A stretch of 36,043 bases of DNA, from assembly GCA_031272075.1 (NCBI GenBank), contig JAISUK010000018.1:1-36043 (forward strand), read 5' to 3'. Below, piece after piece: positions 1-7,775 of this stretch. A model generated the notes under the pieces. It did not search any database and was not told where the DNA came from. It saw nothing but the letters and a program-made list of their open reading frames with translations. The DNA comes from Dysgonamonadaceae bacterium. Its GTDB lineage: Bacteria; Bacteroidota; Bacteroidia; Bacteroidales; Azobacteroidaceae. Numbering within the stretch: position 1 is the stretch's first letter; the number at the start of each line of letters is the position of its first letter. The position numbers and the translations under genes were made by a program.

Positions 1-150
1 TCGAAAGCCGTGCTCGACAAATTGGTTGAGTTAGGAATAGATTCTTCTCGCCTGAAATCGGCAGGCAAAGGACAAAACAGCCCGATTGCCGACAATTCCA
101 CCGACGAAGGACGAGCTAAGAACCGGCGGGTGGAGTTTGTGAAACTATAA
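1..150 (+). CDS. OmpA-family C-terminal domain (partial, 3' end only)
   Basis: Frame 1 is open from the first base to TAA at 148-150 and encodes the last 49 residues of a protein. The tail contains SRLKSAGKGQNSPIADN followed by DEGRAKNRRVEF, which is the classic end of the OmpA/MotB peptidoglycan-binding fold (G-x-G followed by N-x-R-R-V-E). Such proteins are outer-membrane or periplasmic anchors that bind the diaminopimelate of peptidoglycan. The N-terminal part lies outside the window, so the full architecture (beta-barrel, lipoprotein or other fusion) cannot be told. Its stop codon overlaps the stop of the convergent thioesterase gene by six bases, leaving no room for a separate terminator. 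Confidence 0.85.
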   Translation, partial: SKAVLDKLVELGIDSSRLKSAGKGQNSPIADNSTDEGRAKNRRVEFVKL

Positions 151-873
151 AGCAAACTGCACTTTGGCGCGGCAGATTGCTTTGCCCTCGCAACAAACCG
201 CGAGTGCATATTCGTCGGGAAGCATTTCCTGCTTGTGTAAAGTCAGCGGCATCCCGTACATGCCTTCCGACAAGTACGAAATTTCGAAGCGCTGCACCTC
301 TTTGTTGCGGAAAAAACCGATGTCGAACATATCCAGCAAGTGCTCAATGTACTTGATGCTGTTGAAGTGTCCGTTGATGTCCAGATCGCTGTATTTTACC
401 TGATAAGGGATGCCGAAAGACTCGTTTTCAATTGCCGCGATCTTGCCAGGTTTTTCAATCGGACAGGGTCGATCGGCGATGTACTTGCCAAGTGCGGCAA
501 TATCGAGCATCGTCGGTCGGCGCGTCGCGATGTCGATCGCGCCCCATATCGAGCGGGCGTAAGCCAGGATAACGTCCGCGGCATCCGTCAGTTGAAAGCA
601 GCGTTGAGTAAACAGGCGACCGACGTCGTCGATCCAGGTATAAAGCGTGACGGGCTCCGACATGACCGGATAGCGGTAGATTTCCATCGCCAGGCGCGTC
701 AGCACCCAGGCGGTGTTTTTTTCGGTCATGTCGCTGAAGCCGAATCCGCGCGTCGCCGCATGACTTGATGCCGCATGCAGCATATAGTTGCCCATCATCG
801 GTATCGTAACTCTACCTCTGAAATCCAGGAGGTAGGATTCCGTCACGAAATGATATTTGCCGATCAGTTCCAT
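145..873 (-). CDS. acyl-ACP thioesterase (FatA/FatB-type, double hotdog)
   Basis: This 242-residue protein resembles the bacterial acyl-ACP thioesterase family (PF01643), which hydrolyses acyl-ACP to release free fatty acid in the cytoplasm. Two hotdog repeats are expected, about residues 1-135 and 150-242. The second repeat holds D165-I-N167-G-H169-F-N171, the D-x-N-x-H-x-N signature that carries the catalytic Asn and His of plant FatA/FatB. The length fits the compact bacterial members. The ATG at 873 follows a -7-like box at 899-906, consistent with its own promoter. It is transcribed away from the LacI gene, and I see no functional link to the sugar locus. The family call is secure; the chain-length preference cannot be read. 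Confidence 0.88.
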   Translation of the reverse strand: MELIGKYHFVTESYLLDFRGRVTIPMMGNYMLHAASSHAATRGFGFSDMTEKNTAWVLTRLAMEIYRYPVMSEPVTLYTWIDDVGRLFTQRCFQLTDAADVILAYARSIWGAIDIATRRPTMLDIAALGKYIADRPCPIEKPGKIAAIENESFGIPYQVKYSDLDINGHFNSIKYIEHLLDMFDIGFFRNKEVQRFEISYLSEGMYGMPLTLHKQEMLPDEYALAVCCEGKAICRAKVQFAL

Positions 874-898
874 TGATTAGTCTTCTATGTTTTGCCTG

Positions 899-906
899 CA
901 AATATA
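899..906 (-). promoter_or_regulatory. -7 promoter box of the thioesterase gene
   Basis: On the minus strand the octamer reads TATATTTG, a full match to the Bacteroidetes -7 consensus TAnnTTTG, 26 bases upstream of the ATG at 873. A TTG at 925-923 lies 16 bases further upstream, shorter than the usual 19-21, so the -33 element is weak. Inferred from consensus only. Confidence 0.5.
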
Positions 907-1007
907 CACCTTTTCCCGTATCCAATAAATTTCTTGCCTAATTTTATCTAAAAACATAAAAAAGGTTAAAATTGTTGTTTTTATTTTATTTTTATTTTGT
1001 AATAATC

Positions 1008-1015
1008 TACCTTTG
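1008..1015 (+). promoter_or_regulatory. -7 promoter box of the lacI-type gene
   Basis: TACCTTTG is an exact match to TAnnTTTG. It lies 92 bases before the regulator start and six bases before the palindrome at 1022-1036, so transcription should begin inside that palindrome. No well-spaced TTTG -33 element is visible in the T-rich stretch upstream. Confidence 0.55.
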
Positions 1016-1019
1016 GCGT

Positions 1020-1088
1020 ATGAAAAATCGGTTTTCTTTTAATAATCGAAAAAGCCATTGCCGATTTTATCAGGGTCAACAATGTTAA
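1020..1088 (+). other. possible 22-codon leader ORF upstream of the LacI regulator
   Basis: A short ORF starting ATG AAA AAT CGG TTT TCT encodes MKNRFS followed by 16 more residues and ends at TAA 1086-1088, 15 bases before the regulator start. Its first six codons match the first six codons of a second mini-ORF at 2176 (MKNRFS), differing only at a synonymous CGG/CGA position. It could be a translated leader. Alternatively, the similarity may only reflect a shared DNA operator covering the same bases. I cannot decide between these from sequence alone. Confidence 0.3.
1022..1036 (+). promoter_or_regulatory. candidate LacI-family operator (copy 1, autoregulatory)
   Basis: GAAAAATCGGTTTTC is an inverted repeat around a central CG, the layout typical of LacI-family operators. 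It matches 14 of 15 bases of the site at 2178-2192. It begins six bases after the -7 box at 1008-1015, a position where a bound repressor would block initiation of its own gene. The match between two upstream regions supports a shared regulator; binding is inferred. Confidence 0.5.
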
Positions 1089-1103
1089 TGATAATAAACA
1101 ACC

Positions 1104-2120
1104 ATGCTCGCTAACAATGCCGAAAAAATAAAGAAAGTATCGATGCAGGATATCGCCGATGCAGCGGGAGTTGCCCGTTCCACTGTTTCTTTCGTTCTCA
1201 ACGGGAAAGAGAAGGAAGGACGTATCAGCGAGAGTATTGCCCAAAAAGTGAGGGAAGTGGCAAAACGCATGAATTACCAATTTAATGCGATTGCACGAAG
1301 CCTTCGTACCGGGCGCTCTTATACCGTTGCATTGGTTGTAGCCGACATTTCGGATGTGTTTTTTGGAACATTGGCCTACCACTTACAAGAATGTGCGGAA
1401 GAAAAAGGCTACCTCTTGGTGATCATGAATACCGGGGAAAAACAAAAAAGGATCGCGCCGGTATTTAACATGCTCGCCAACCGACAAGTTGATGGAATTA
1501 TCGCTGTCCCTGTTTCCAATACCGAGAGCAATTCAATAGAACAATTATGCCCCAATATTCCCATCGTATTCGTTGACCGGTATTTCAAAACATTCAACAC
1601 CAGCAGGGTTCGAATTGACAATTATGAAATTTCGAAAACAGCTACTCAACTATTGCTTGGCAAAGGATGTAAACGAATTGCGATTATTTCGTACAAAGAG
1701 ACCTTGATGCATATTTACGAACGAAAACGCGGCTATATTGACGCATTGAAAGCCAATCACTGCTATGACGAATCGTTGGTTTGCGAAGTAAATTATTTTG
1801 ATCACAAGGATCATTTAGCTCAATTTTTGAAAGAACATCTTCAACAACCACATGCAATTGACGGCATTTTTATGGCCACCGGAGGTTTGTCATCCGCTAC
1901 CATCCATTGTTTGGCCGACATGGGCGTCAAACCGCAAACGGATGTGCAATTGATTGGGTTCGGACGCATCGACACAGCCTCCGATGTTTCCATCCCGTAT
2001 GTTAAACAACCCATGCTGGAAATCTGCAAACATTCGCTCTCCATTTTATTGGATCAGATTGAATCACCTGAAAAATCAATCGTCGATTGCGTATTGCCTG
2101 CATCCATTGTTATTGACTAA
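1104..2120 (+). CDS. LacI-family transcriptional regulator
   Basis: This 338-residue protein has the LacI layout. A DNA-binding helix-turn-helix sits at about residues 13-33 (VSMQDIADAAGVARSTVSFV), a hinge region with NAIARSLRTG at about 61-70, and a type-1 periplasmic-binding-protein-like effector domain from about 73 to the end. Family members repress catabolic operons until a sugar or sugar phosphate binds. The gene stands at the head of the catabolic locus, and a near-identical palindrome lies both before it and before the next gene. It is therefore the best candidate for local control. That is unusual for a SusCD locus, where hybrid two-component, SusR or ECF sigma/anti-sigma regulators are more common; none is present in the window. 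The ATG at 1104 gives a 13-residue lead before the HTH; a start at 1143 would begin just at the HTH. Confidence 0.93.
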   Translation: MLANNAEKIKKVSMQDIADAAGVARSTVSFVLNGKEKEGRISESIAQKVREVAKRMNYQFNAIARSLRTGRSYTVALVVADISDVFFGTLAYHLQECAEEKGYLLVIMNTGEKQKRIAPVFNMLANRQVDGIIAVPVSNTESNSIEQLCPNIPIVFVDRYFKTFNTSRVRIDNYEISKTATQLLLGKGCKRIAIISYKETLMHIYERKRGYIDALKANHCYDESLVCEVNYFDHKDHLAQFLKEHLQQPHAIDGIFMATGGLSSATIHCLADMGVKPQTDVQLIGFGRIDTASDVSIPYVKQPMLEICKHSLSILLDQIESPEKSIVDCVLPASIVID

Positions 2121-2175
2121 TCTTTAATACCTGTTCCAACCATGAACTACACCCCTATTATCTCGTCGTTTGAAA

Positions 2176-2223
2176 ATGAAAAATCGATTTTCTATATTGC
2201 TAATCTTATTTATAAACTCATAA
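2176..2223 (+). other. possible 15-codon leader ORF upstream of the first catabolic gene
   Basis: The mini-ORF encodes MKNRFS followed by a short hydrophobic run (ILLILFINS) and ends at TAA 2221-2223, 16 bases before the ATG at 2240. It starts with the same hexapeptide as the mini-ORF at 1020 with a synonymous change in codon 4. It resembles a clipped signal peptide or leader peptide. It overlaps the candidate LacI operator, so either DNA or protein constraint could explain the conservation. Confidence 0.3.
2178..2192 (+). promoter_or_regulatory. candidate LacI-family operator (copy 2, catabolic operon)
   Basis: GAAAAATCGATTTTC contains the perfect 12-base palindrome AAAATCGATTTT with a central CG. 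A TTTG at 2169-2172 precedes it by five bases, the same promoter geometry as copy 1 at 1022-1036. The -7 box here is otherwise poor (GTCGTTTG). Located 48 bases upstream of the Gfo/Idh/MocA gene that opens the operon. Confidence 0.55.
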
Positions 2224-2239
2224 AAAACACAACGAAACA

Positions 2240-3442
2240 ATGAATGATTCAACAACTTTTTCGAGGCGCAAATTCATCGGCATAAGCAGTCTTGCCGGAG
2301 TGGGATGGGCATTTTCAGGGTTGCCTTCGATAGCGCAACCATCGGTTAGTCGTTTGGGGACTTTTTCTACCAGTCGTACATTTAAAATGGGAATGATTGG
2401 TTGCGGGAATCGCAGCAAAGCGCTCATAGCTGCATTAAATAGTGTCCCTGAAATTGAAATAACCGCATTGTGCGATATTGTCCCGCATAAAATGGAACAA
2501 CGATCACAGTTGATCAAAGGCCAACCGAAGCCCAAATTTGTGAATACGCTGAACGAACTGCTTAATATGAGCGAGTTGGATTGTATTTGCGTCGTCACGC
2601 CCAACGACACCCATAAAGCGATAGTAATCGCATCGCTGGAAGCAGGGAAACACGTATTTTGCGAAAAGCCGATGGCATTGACGGTGGCTGATTGTAACGA
2701 GATGATTGGAACTGTGGAACGTACAAGAAAAGTATTACAGATCGGGCACCAACGCCGCCACTCCGCGGAATGGAGACTGCTGGTTGAGACCATTCACAAC
2801 AAGCCGCTTGGGAAGATTCTCCAATCCAGTCTGTATGACTATCGTGGCGATTGGCGCGTACCCGATGCGGATGAATATCCGGCGGGCGTGGAATATTGGC
2901 GACTTAACCAGGCGCGAAGCGGAGGTGTGGTTTACGAAATGGGCGCTCACATCATCGATATTAACAACTGGGTGTTCGATAGCGAACCGGTTGCAGTATG
3001 CAGCATACAAGGCGTAAACAATTTCTCGCTGCGCAAACGCGATTCCAGCGATCATGCCGGGGTGCTCGTTCAATATGCCAACGGAGCAATGATGAATTAC
3101 GGCGGAAATGTATATAATTACGGCTCTACAGCATTGGATACGTTTTTTTGTGTAAATGGAACCGTACAACTGGGTGGCGGGAAACTTTCGATCAAGTATG
3201 GATCTCCTGCAGGTTTTCCGAAACCGGCGGATATGCCTGCGCCGGAAGAAATATCGTTGCGAGAACGTAATCAGGAAGGAGATGGCACCGCCGAACAATT
3301 TCAGCATTTTGCCGAGGCAATGGATGGCAAAGCCAAAGCTTTTCCGGACGGCTATATTGGCCGCCGTGTCGTTCAAATCATGCAGGGATCGCTTATCGCC
3401 GCAAAAGAGAAACGAATAATCGAGGTCAAAGAACTGGGATAA
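2240..3442 (+). CDS. Tat-exported Gfo/Idh/MocA-family oxidoreductase (NAD-dependent)
   Basis: A 400-residue protein with a twin-arginine signal (FSRRKFIGISSLAG, residues 7-20) predicting folded export with bound cofactor. The Rossmann domain starts at about residue 48 with GMIGCGNRSK. The family Lys motif EKP is at 142-144, and the C-terminal catalytic motif E233-M-G-A-H237-I-I-D240 is intact. Members oxidise sugar hydroxyls, often at C3, or act as NAD-dependent glycosidases that pass through a 3-keto intermediate (GH109 and, as I recall, the sulfoquinovosidase family GH188). It opens the first operon, 41 bases ahead of the GPH symporter, so an early step outside the cytoplasm, such as releasing the sugar to be imported, is plausible. 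Which reaction it performs cannot be read from motifs. The family is certain; the glycosidase idea is inference. Confidence 0.88.
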   Translation: MNDSTTFSRRKFIGISSLAGVGWAFSGLPSIAQPSVSRLGTFSTSRTFKMGMIGCGNRSKALIAALNSVPEIEITALCDIVPHKMEQRSQLIKGQPKPKFVNTLNELLNMSELDCICVVTPNDTHKAIVIASLEAGKHVFCEKPMALTVADCNEMIGTVERTRKVLQIGHQRRHSAEWRLLVETIHNKPLGKILQSSLYDYRGDWRVPDADEYPAGVEYWRLNQARSGGVVYEMGAHIIDINNWVFDSEPVAVCSIQGVNNFSLRKRDSSDHAGVLVQYANGAMMNYGGNVYNYGSTALDTFFCVNGTVQLGGGKLSIKYGSPAGFPKPADMPAPEEISLRERNQEGDGTAEQFQHFAEAMDGKAKAFPDGYIGRRVVQIMQGSLIAAKEKRIIEVKELG

Positions 3443-3483
3443 ATTTTTGTCACAATTGTCGATTATATAATGCTCGTTGCAAA

Positions 3484-4866
3484 ATGCTCAATGCAAAAGA
3501 AATAAAGAAGGGGATTTCCTTGAAAGAAAAAATTGCGTACGGACTGGGTGACGTAGGCAATAACTTTCTGTTCGATCTCGGACAAATCTATTTGCTGAAG
3601 TATTACACGGATTCATTGAACATTCCTGCTGCTGCCGCCGCCACGCTTTTTTTGGTTACGAAAATACTGGATGGGGTTACTGATGTTGCTGTGGGCACCT
3701 GGGTAGACAACAGAAAGAAATACGGGAAATTGGGAAAATTTCGCTCTTTCATGTATTATGCGGTTCCTCCCTTGGCCCTGTGTACGGCTATCAGTTTTTA
3801 TCATCCTGATTTTGAGCTCACAGGAAAAATCATTTGGGCTTACTGTTCGTATGCGGCATTTGGGCTTGCCTATACCTTGTTCAATATTCCTTATGGGTCG
3901 ATGATTCCCGCAATGACCAAGGACCCCGTTGAAAGAGCGAGCATGGCCTCATTCCGCGAAGGCGGCGCAAAAATCGGTTTGGGAGTTACTCAGATTGCGT
4001 TTATCCCGCTGGTTCTCCTGTCGTCGGATTGGTTTGGAGAGAAATACAGCTTTTTTGCCGCAGCGGCTGTGTTTGCCGTTGCAGGATGTACGATGCAAAT
4101 GATCTGTACCTTTAATATCAAAGAGCGCTACGTAGCGCCTCCGAAACTTGAAGGGGAGAAAATCAACATGCTGAAAAGCTATAAAACTATTTTTAATAAT
4201 TCCCCATTGTTAATACTTAGCCTGGTCAATCTTTTTACTTTTTCGGCATTTAACGTAAAACTTGCCGTTCAGACGTATTTCTGTCAGTATGTCTTGCATC
4301 ACCTTTCATTTGTATCGTACGCCGGTTCGTTTCAGGTAATTTGTCTGATACTGGGAATTGTGTGCGTGAAGCCATTGGTGCGCCGATTGGGAAAAAAACA
4401 TACTTATACGACAGGGGCGGCAATTTGGGCTGTAGCAGAATTTTTAGCCATTCTTTTTGTGAACAATCTGGTTTCGTACATCCTTTTTGCAGGAATCGCT
4501 TTCTTCGGCGCTGCGTTTACTAATACGCTGAACTGGGCGTTAATTTCGGATGCGGTAGAATACGGCGAATGGAAGACGGGGATGCGGTCGGAAGGCGTGA
4601 TTTATTCCTTTTTTACCTTTTTCAGAAAATTATCACAGGCAGTAGCCGGCTTCGTTCCGGGTATTGTACTCGCGTGGGTAGGCTACCAGGCCAATGCTGT
4701 CCAAAGTCAAACAGCCGTTGACGGCATCAGAGGATTGATGTTTATTTATCCGGGCGTGATGGCTGCCGCGACATTTCTGGTCATGACGTTATGCTATAAA
4801 CTGACCGACACACGCTATAACAGCATCGTAGCGGAACTGAGTGAGAGAAAACAAATGAATCATTAA
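3484..4866 (+). CDS. GPH-family sugar:cation symporter (MelB-like MFS)
   Basis: This 460-residue integral membrane protein has about 12 hydrophobic segments. It carries the glycoside-pentoside-hexuronide family hallmarks near the N-terminus: YGLGDVGNN at about 19-27, KYYTD at about 39-43 and KILDGVTDVAVGTWVDN at about 61-77. GPH carriers import sugars and glycosides with Na+ or H+. It sits just after the exported oxidoreductase, and its stop is two bases before the fucose-isomerase-like gene, so it very probably imports the sugar that the downstream enzymes metabolise. A carrier rather than a PTS or kinase-coupled system means the sugar enters unphosphorylated, which matters because no sugar kinase follows. 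Substrate specificity cannot be read. Confidence 0.92.
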   Translation: MLNAKEIKKGISLKEKIAYGLGDVGNNFLFDLGQIYLLKYYTDSLNIPAAAAATLFLVTKILDGVTDVAVGTWVDNRKKYGKLGKFRSFMYYAVPPLALCTAISFYHPDFELTGKIIWAYCSYAAFGLAYTLFNIPYGSMIPAMTKDPVERASMASFREGGAKIGLGVTQIAFIPLVLLSSDWFGEKYSFFAAAAVFAVAGCTMQMICTFNIKERYVAPPKLEGEKINMLKSYKTIFNNSPLLILSLVNLFTFSAFNVKLAVQTYFCQYVLHHLSFVSYAGSFQVICLILGIVCVKPLVRRLGKKHTYTTGAAIWAVAEFLAILFVNNLVSYILFAGIAFFGAAFTNTLNWALISDAVEYGEWKTGMRSEGVIYSFFTFFRKLSQAVAGFVPGIVLAWVGYQANAVQSQTAVDGIRGLMFIYPGVMAAATFLVMTLCYKLTDTRYNSIVAELSERKQMNH

Positions 4867-4868
4867 AT

Positions 4869-6203
4869 ATGAAGATTGTATATTTACCACTGGCGCGCCC
4901 CACATTTTCCATGCCCGATGCAGAAGCGATATTCAATGCGTCTTCCGGCATGCTGAGGTCGATTTGCGAATCCGCATCAGTAGAAATGATTGCGCCTTCG
5001 ATTTTGCTGACTTCGCCTGAAGATCTGGATGCGTTTCTTGCAAAAGTGGAAAATCCTGCGCTGATTATATACCAGTGCACAACATTCATAGGAAGCGATT
5101 TTGTTTCCGAACTAATTCGCCGTTTCGACTGCTTGGTGGTCGTCTGGTCGTTGCGTGAACCGTCGATCGACGGCGGGCGCCTGAAACTCAATTCCTTGAC
5201 CGGCGCGTTTTCTGCCGCAAACAGCCTTCTGGCTCAAGGGCACGCTTTTCGCTTTCTTTTCGGCAATGTCGACGAGGTTTTTTTGCCCATTAAGAAAATC
5301 GTTTCAGCAGTGGCAATGAGAACGTGTTTACGAAACCTGACAATGGGCGTCATCGGCACACAACCCGCCGGTTTCCGGTTTGGCGAAATCGACGAGGCTG
5401 TGCTCAAAGACAAATTGGGAGTAAGCGTAAAACGCATTGCGGTGTCCGAAATAATCAAAACAGCTTCGGAGTACAGGCAAGAAGACTATGCAGAGGCGAC
5501 GGCAGAATTAAAATCCCGCACAAAGGGATGGGAAACGTTGCCTGAGGAAATTTGCGATAAACATGCGCGTCTACAGACCGCGTATCGTGAGTTTATCGCA
5601 AAGGAGGGCATCAATACCGTTGCTTCACGTTGCTGGCCTGATTTCTTCAATGAGTACGGAACGGCGGTATGCGCAACGCTGTCTTTTCTGAATGATACCG
5701 GCGTGCCGACTTCTTGCGAAACCGACATGGGCGGCGCTATCAGCATGTATATCGGCTCGACGCTGACCGGCGGAGCGACCTATTTTGGCGATCCCGTAGC
5801 CATCGACGACTCTTGCAATGCCCTGGTGTTCTGGCATTGCGGCGCCGGCGCCACCTCGCTTTCCCGCAAAATTGAGGGCGCCAAGATTGGTAAACATCCC
5901 AATCGAAAAATTGGCCCGACCATGGAGTTTGGACTGAAAGAAGGCGCAGTGACAGTAATGCGTCTCGGCAAACTTAAAGACGGTTTCAGGATGATGTCGA
6001 TGAAGGGGGAAGCGCTGAACGAGCCACAGAAGTTTTGCGGCACATCGGTAGCGATCAGGCCGCTGAATGGTTCGCCAACGGATAAAATCAACCAACTGGT
6101 CAACGATGGATGGGAACCGCATTTCGTCGTCGCTTACGGCGAAATCACCGAAGAACTGCGCTTGCTTTGCCAATTGTTAAACATTGATTACAAAGAATAT
6201 TGA
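4869..6203 (+). CDS. L-fucose/L-arabinose isomerase-like protein (COG2407 type), predicted sugar aldose-ketose isomerase
   Basis: The 444-residue protein has the fold and motifs of the fucose/arabinose isomerase superfamily. The candidate metal ligands lie in the second half: NEYG at 261-264, CETDMGG at 283-289 (E284, D286), FGDP at 306-309 and the WHCG motif at 322-325 (H323). Relatives use Mn2+ to interconvert aldoses and ketoses by a cis-enediol route in the cytoplasm. Here it lies between the importer and a DUF4867 gene (three-base gap to the latter), so it should make the ketose donor for transketolase. In the sulfoquinovose hypothesis it would convert sulfoquinovose to 6-deoxy-6-sulfofructose. 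It is distant from true FucI (about 590 residues). Isomerase activity is likely; the substrate is inference. Confidence 0.8.
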   Translation: MKIVYLPLARPTFSMPDAEAIFNASSGMLRSICESASVEMIAPSILLTSPEDLDAFLAKVENPALIIYQCTTFIGSDFVSELIRRFDCLVVVWSLREPSIDGGRLKLNSLTGAFSAANSLLAQGHAFRFLFGNVDEVFLPIKKIVSAVAMRTCLRNLTMGVIGTQPAGFRFGEIDEAVLKDKLGVSVKRIAVSEIIKTASEYRQEDYAEATAELKSRTKGWETLPEEICDKHARLQTAYREFIAKEGINTVASRCWPDFFNEYGTAVCATLSFLNDTGVPTSCETDMGGAISMYIGSTLTGGATYFGDPVAIDDSCNALVFWHCGAGATSLSRKIEGAKIGKHPNRKIGPTMEFGLKEGAVTVMRLGKLKDGFRMMSMKGEALNEPQKFCGTSVAIRPLNGSPTDKINQLVNDGWEPHFVVAYGEITEELRLLCQLLNIDYKEY

Positions 6204-6206
6204 GAT

Positions 6207-6875
6207 ATGGTACCGAAGCAACTGCAAAATAAGAACCCTCATATCACGATAAAACACGTCGATGACGAATCCTTTCGGCGTTTTGGAGCTGTATTGACTG
6301 CTTATGATTTTTCTGCGGCGGTTGATTATATATTACAACACACGCCCATCCCTGAAGAAGGAAATCTTTATGTCGCATCGTCGCCCGAACTTGAAAAGCT
6401 GGATGTCATGACGCAAATAGAAAATGGATTCTATGGCGAAATGCCCATACAAGCCGGTTACTGCAACGGCAGAAACGCTACGCTGAATGCGATGGAATAT
6501 CATCGCGGGAGCGAAATCGATGTGGCGGTCAGCGACCTGGTGTTGCTGCTCGGTCGACTACAGGATGTTGACGACGGAACCTACGACAGCAAAAATACAG
6601 AGGCATTTTTCATGCCGGCAGGCACAGCGGTTCAACTGTATGAAACTACGTTGCATTTCTCGCCTTGCACGACAACCCCCGACGGTTTCCGTTGCATCAT
6701 TATACTCCCGCGCGGCACAAACCTTCCCCTTCGTCATGAGAAATCAAGATATGGAGATCCGTATTTATTTGCCCGCAATAAGTGGCTTATGGCTCATCCC
6801 GAACGTAAACAACTGCTGGAAAAAGGGGCTTATGCGGGCATCAAAGGACAGAATATAGAAATAAAAAAGGATTAA
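6207..6875 (+). CDS. DUF4867 family protein (cupin-like, putative sugar isomerase or accessory enzyme)
   Basis: The 222-residue protein matches my memory of DUF4867 (PF16161), a family of unassigned function. Visible conserved blocks are GYCNGRNATLNAMEYHRGSE (84-103), LLLGRLQDVDDG (113-124), TTLHFSPC (147-154), ILPRGTN (166-172) and a late KWLMAHPE. E97, H99, E103 and H150 have the spacing expected of a metal-binding cupin, the fold also used by D-lyxose isomerase. The gene is almost fused to the COG2407 isomerase (three-base gap) and 45 bases before the transketolase, so both probably act on the same ketose/aldose pool. It may be a second isomerase, an epimerase or an anomer-handling protein. 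The function is not known to me. Confidence 0.72.
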   Translation: MVPKQLQNKNPHITIKHVDDESFRRFGAVLTAYDFSAAVDYILQHTPIPEEGNLYVASSPELEKLDVMTQIENGFYGEMPIQAGYCNGRNATLNAMEYHRGSEIDVAVSDLVLLLGRLQDVDDGTYDSKNTEAFFMPAGTAVQLYETTLHFSPCTTTPDGFRCIIILPRGTNLPLRHEKSRYGDPYLFARNKWLMAHPERKQLLEKGAYAGIKGQNIEIKKD

Positions 6876-6920
6876 AATATGGATACAATATGGGTAGAAT
6901 ATAGATAAAAACAGAAGCAG

Positions 6921-7775
6921 ATGGACAGTATTGAACTCAAAATATTAGAGGATAAAGCGAAAGAAATCCGCAAGATGACGATAGAATGTATTGGTTATCT
7001 TGGGGTTGGGCATATTGGCGGCGCAATGTCGGTAGTAGAAGTGCTTACATTACTGTATGAAAAATATATGGATGTATCGCCCGATGAGCCACAAAAGCGG
7101 ATTCGCGACAAGCTCGTGATGTCGAAAGGTCACGCCGGGCCTACGCTCTACTGTGTGCTTGCAGAAAAAGGATTTTTCCCCAAAGCCTGGCTTCATACAC
7201 TGAATGTTGGCGGCACTCGGCTGCCGAGCCATTGCGACATGAATCGCACGCCGGGCATCGATATGTCAACCGGCTCACTCGGCCAAGGGATATCTACCGC
7301 CATAGGTCTGGCGCTGGCGAATCGCATAAACGGCATCGACAGAAAAGTATATCTTATCATCGGTGACGGCGAATCGAATGAAGGACAGATATGGGAAGGT
7401 GCGATGGCTGCCGCTCATTTCAAACTCAACAATCTGATTGCGTTCACCGATTACAATAAAATGCAGATTGACGGATATGTGCATGATATTATGAATGTGG
7501 AAGATCTGAACGCCAAATGGAACGCCTTCGGATGGTTTGTACAACGTGTGAACGGACACGATTTTGAAGATATGGAAATGGCGATTGAACGCGCTCGACA
7601 CGAACACTTCCGGCCATCGATGATCATACTTGACACCATCAAAGGCAAAGGCGCTCATTTCGCTGAACGGAGGATAGACAATCACAATATGAACGTATCG
7701 TATGAGACAGCGCTTGAATCATGCAGTATGCTCAATGAAATCGGCAGACAACCGACAGAGATTCATCATGATTGA
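6921..7775 (+). CDS. transketolase, N-terminal (TPP-binding) subunit of a split enzyme
   Basis: A 284-residue protein equal to the PP domain of transketolase. Seen motifs: H31 in GHIGG, SKGHAGP at 68-74, S103-H104 before TGSLGQGIS (117-125), and the TPP/Mg2+ motif GDGESNEGQIWE at 148-159 with a following D177-x-N179. These residues bind thiamine diphosphate and its Mg2+ and contact the donor sugar. The second half is encoded by the next gene, overlapping by eight bases (ATGATTGA), so the two subunits are translated together and form one enzyme. Split transketolases occur in archaea and many bacteria, in apiose catabolism and in the sulfo-TK pathway (SqwG/SqwH). This pair lies inside a catabolic operon and not with pentose-phosphate genes, indicating a dedicated substrate. 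Confidence 0.93.
   Translation: MDSIELKILEDKAKEIRKMTIECIGYLGVGHIGGAMSVVEVLTLLYEKYMDVSPDEPQKRIRDKLVMSKGHAGPTLYCVLAEKGFFPKAWLHTLNVGGTRLPSHCDMNRTPGIDMSTGSLGQGISTAIGLALANRINGIDRKVYLIIGDGESNEGQIWEGAMAAAHFKLNNLIAFTDYNKMQIDGYVHDIMNVEDLNAKWNAFGWFVQRVNGHDFEDMEMAIERARHEHFRPSMIILDTIKGKGAHFAERRIDNHNMNVSYETALESCSMLNEIGRQPTEIHHD

Noticed and set aside
164..768. Plus-strand ORFs opposite the thioesterase gene
   Set aside because: Antisense shadows of a well-supported gene with no recognisable protein features.
7702..7767. Upstream ATG at 7702 as start of the second transketolase gene
   Set aside because: It would overlap the first subunit by 74 bases and add residues with no transketolase match; ATG 7768 gives the usual overlap of eight bases.
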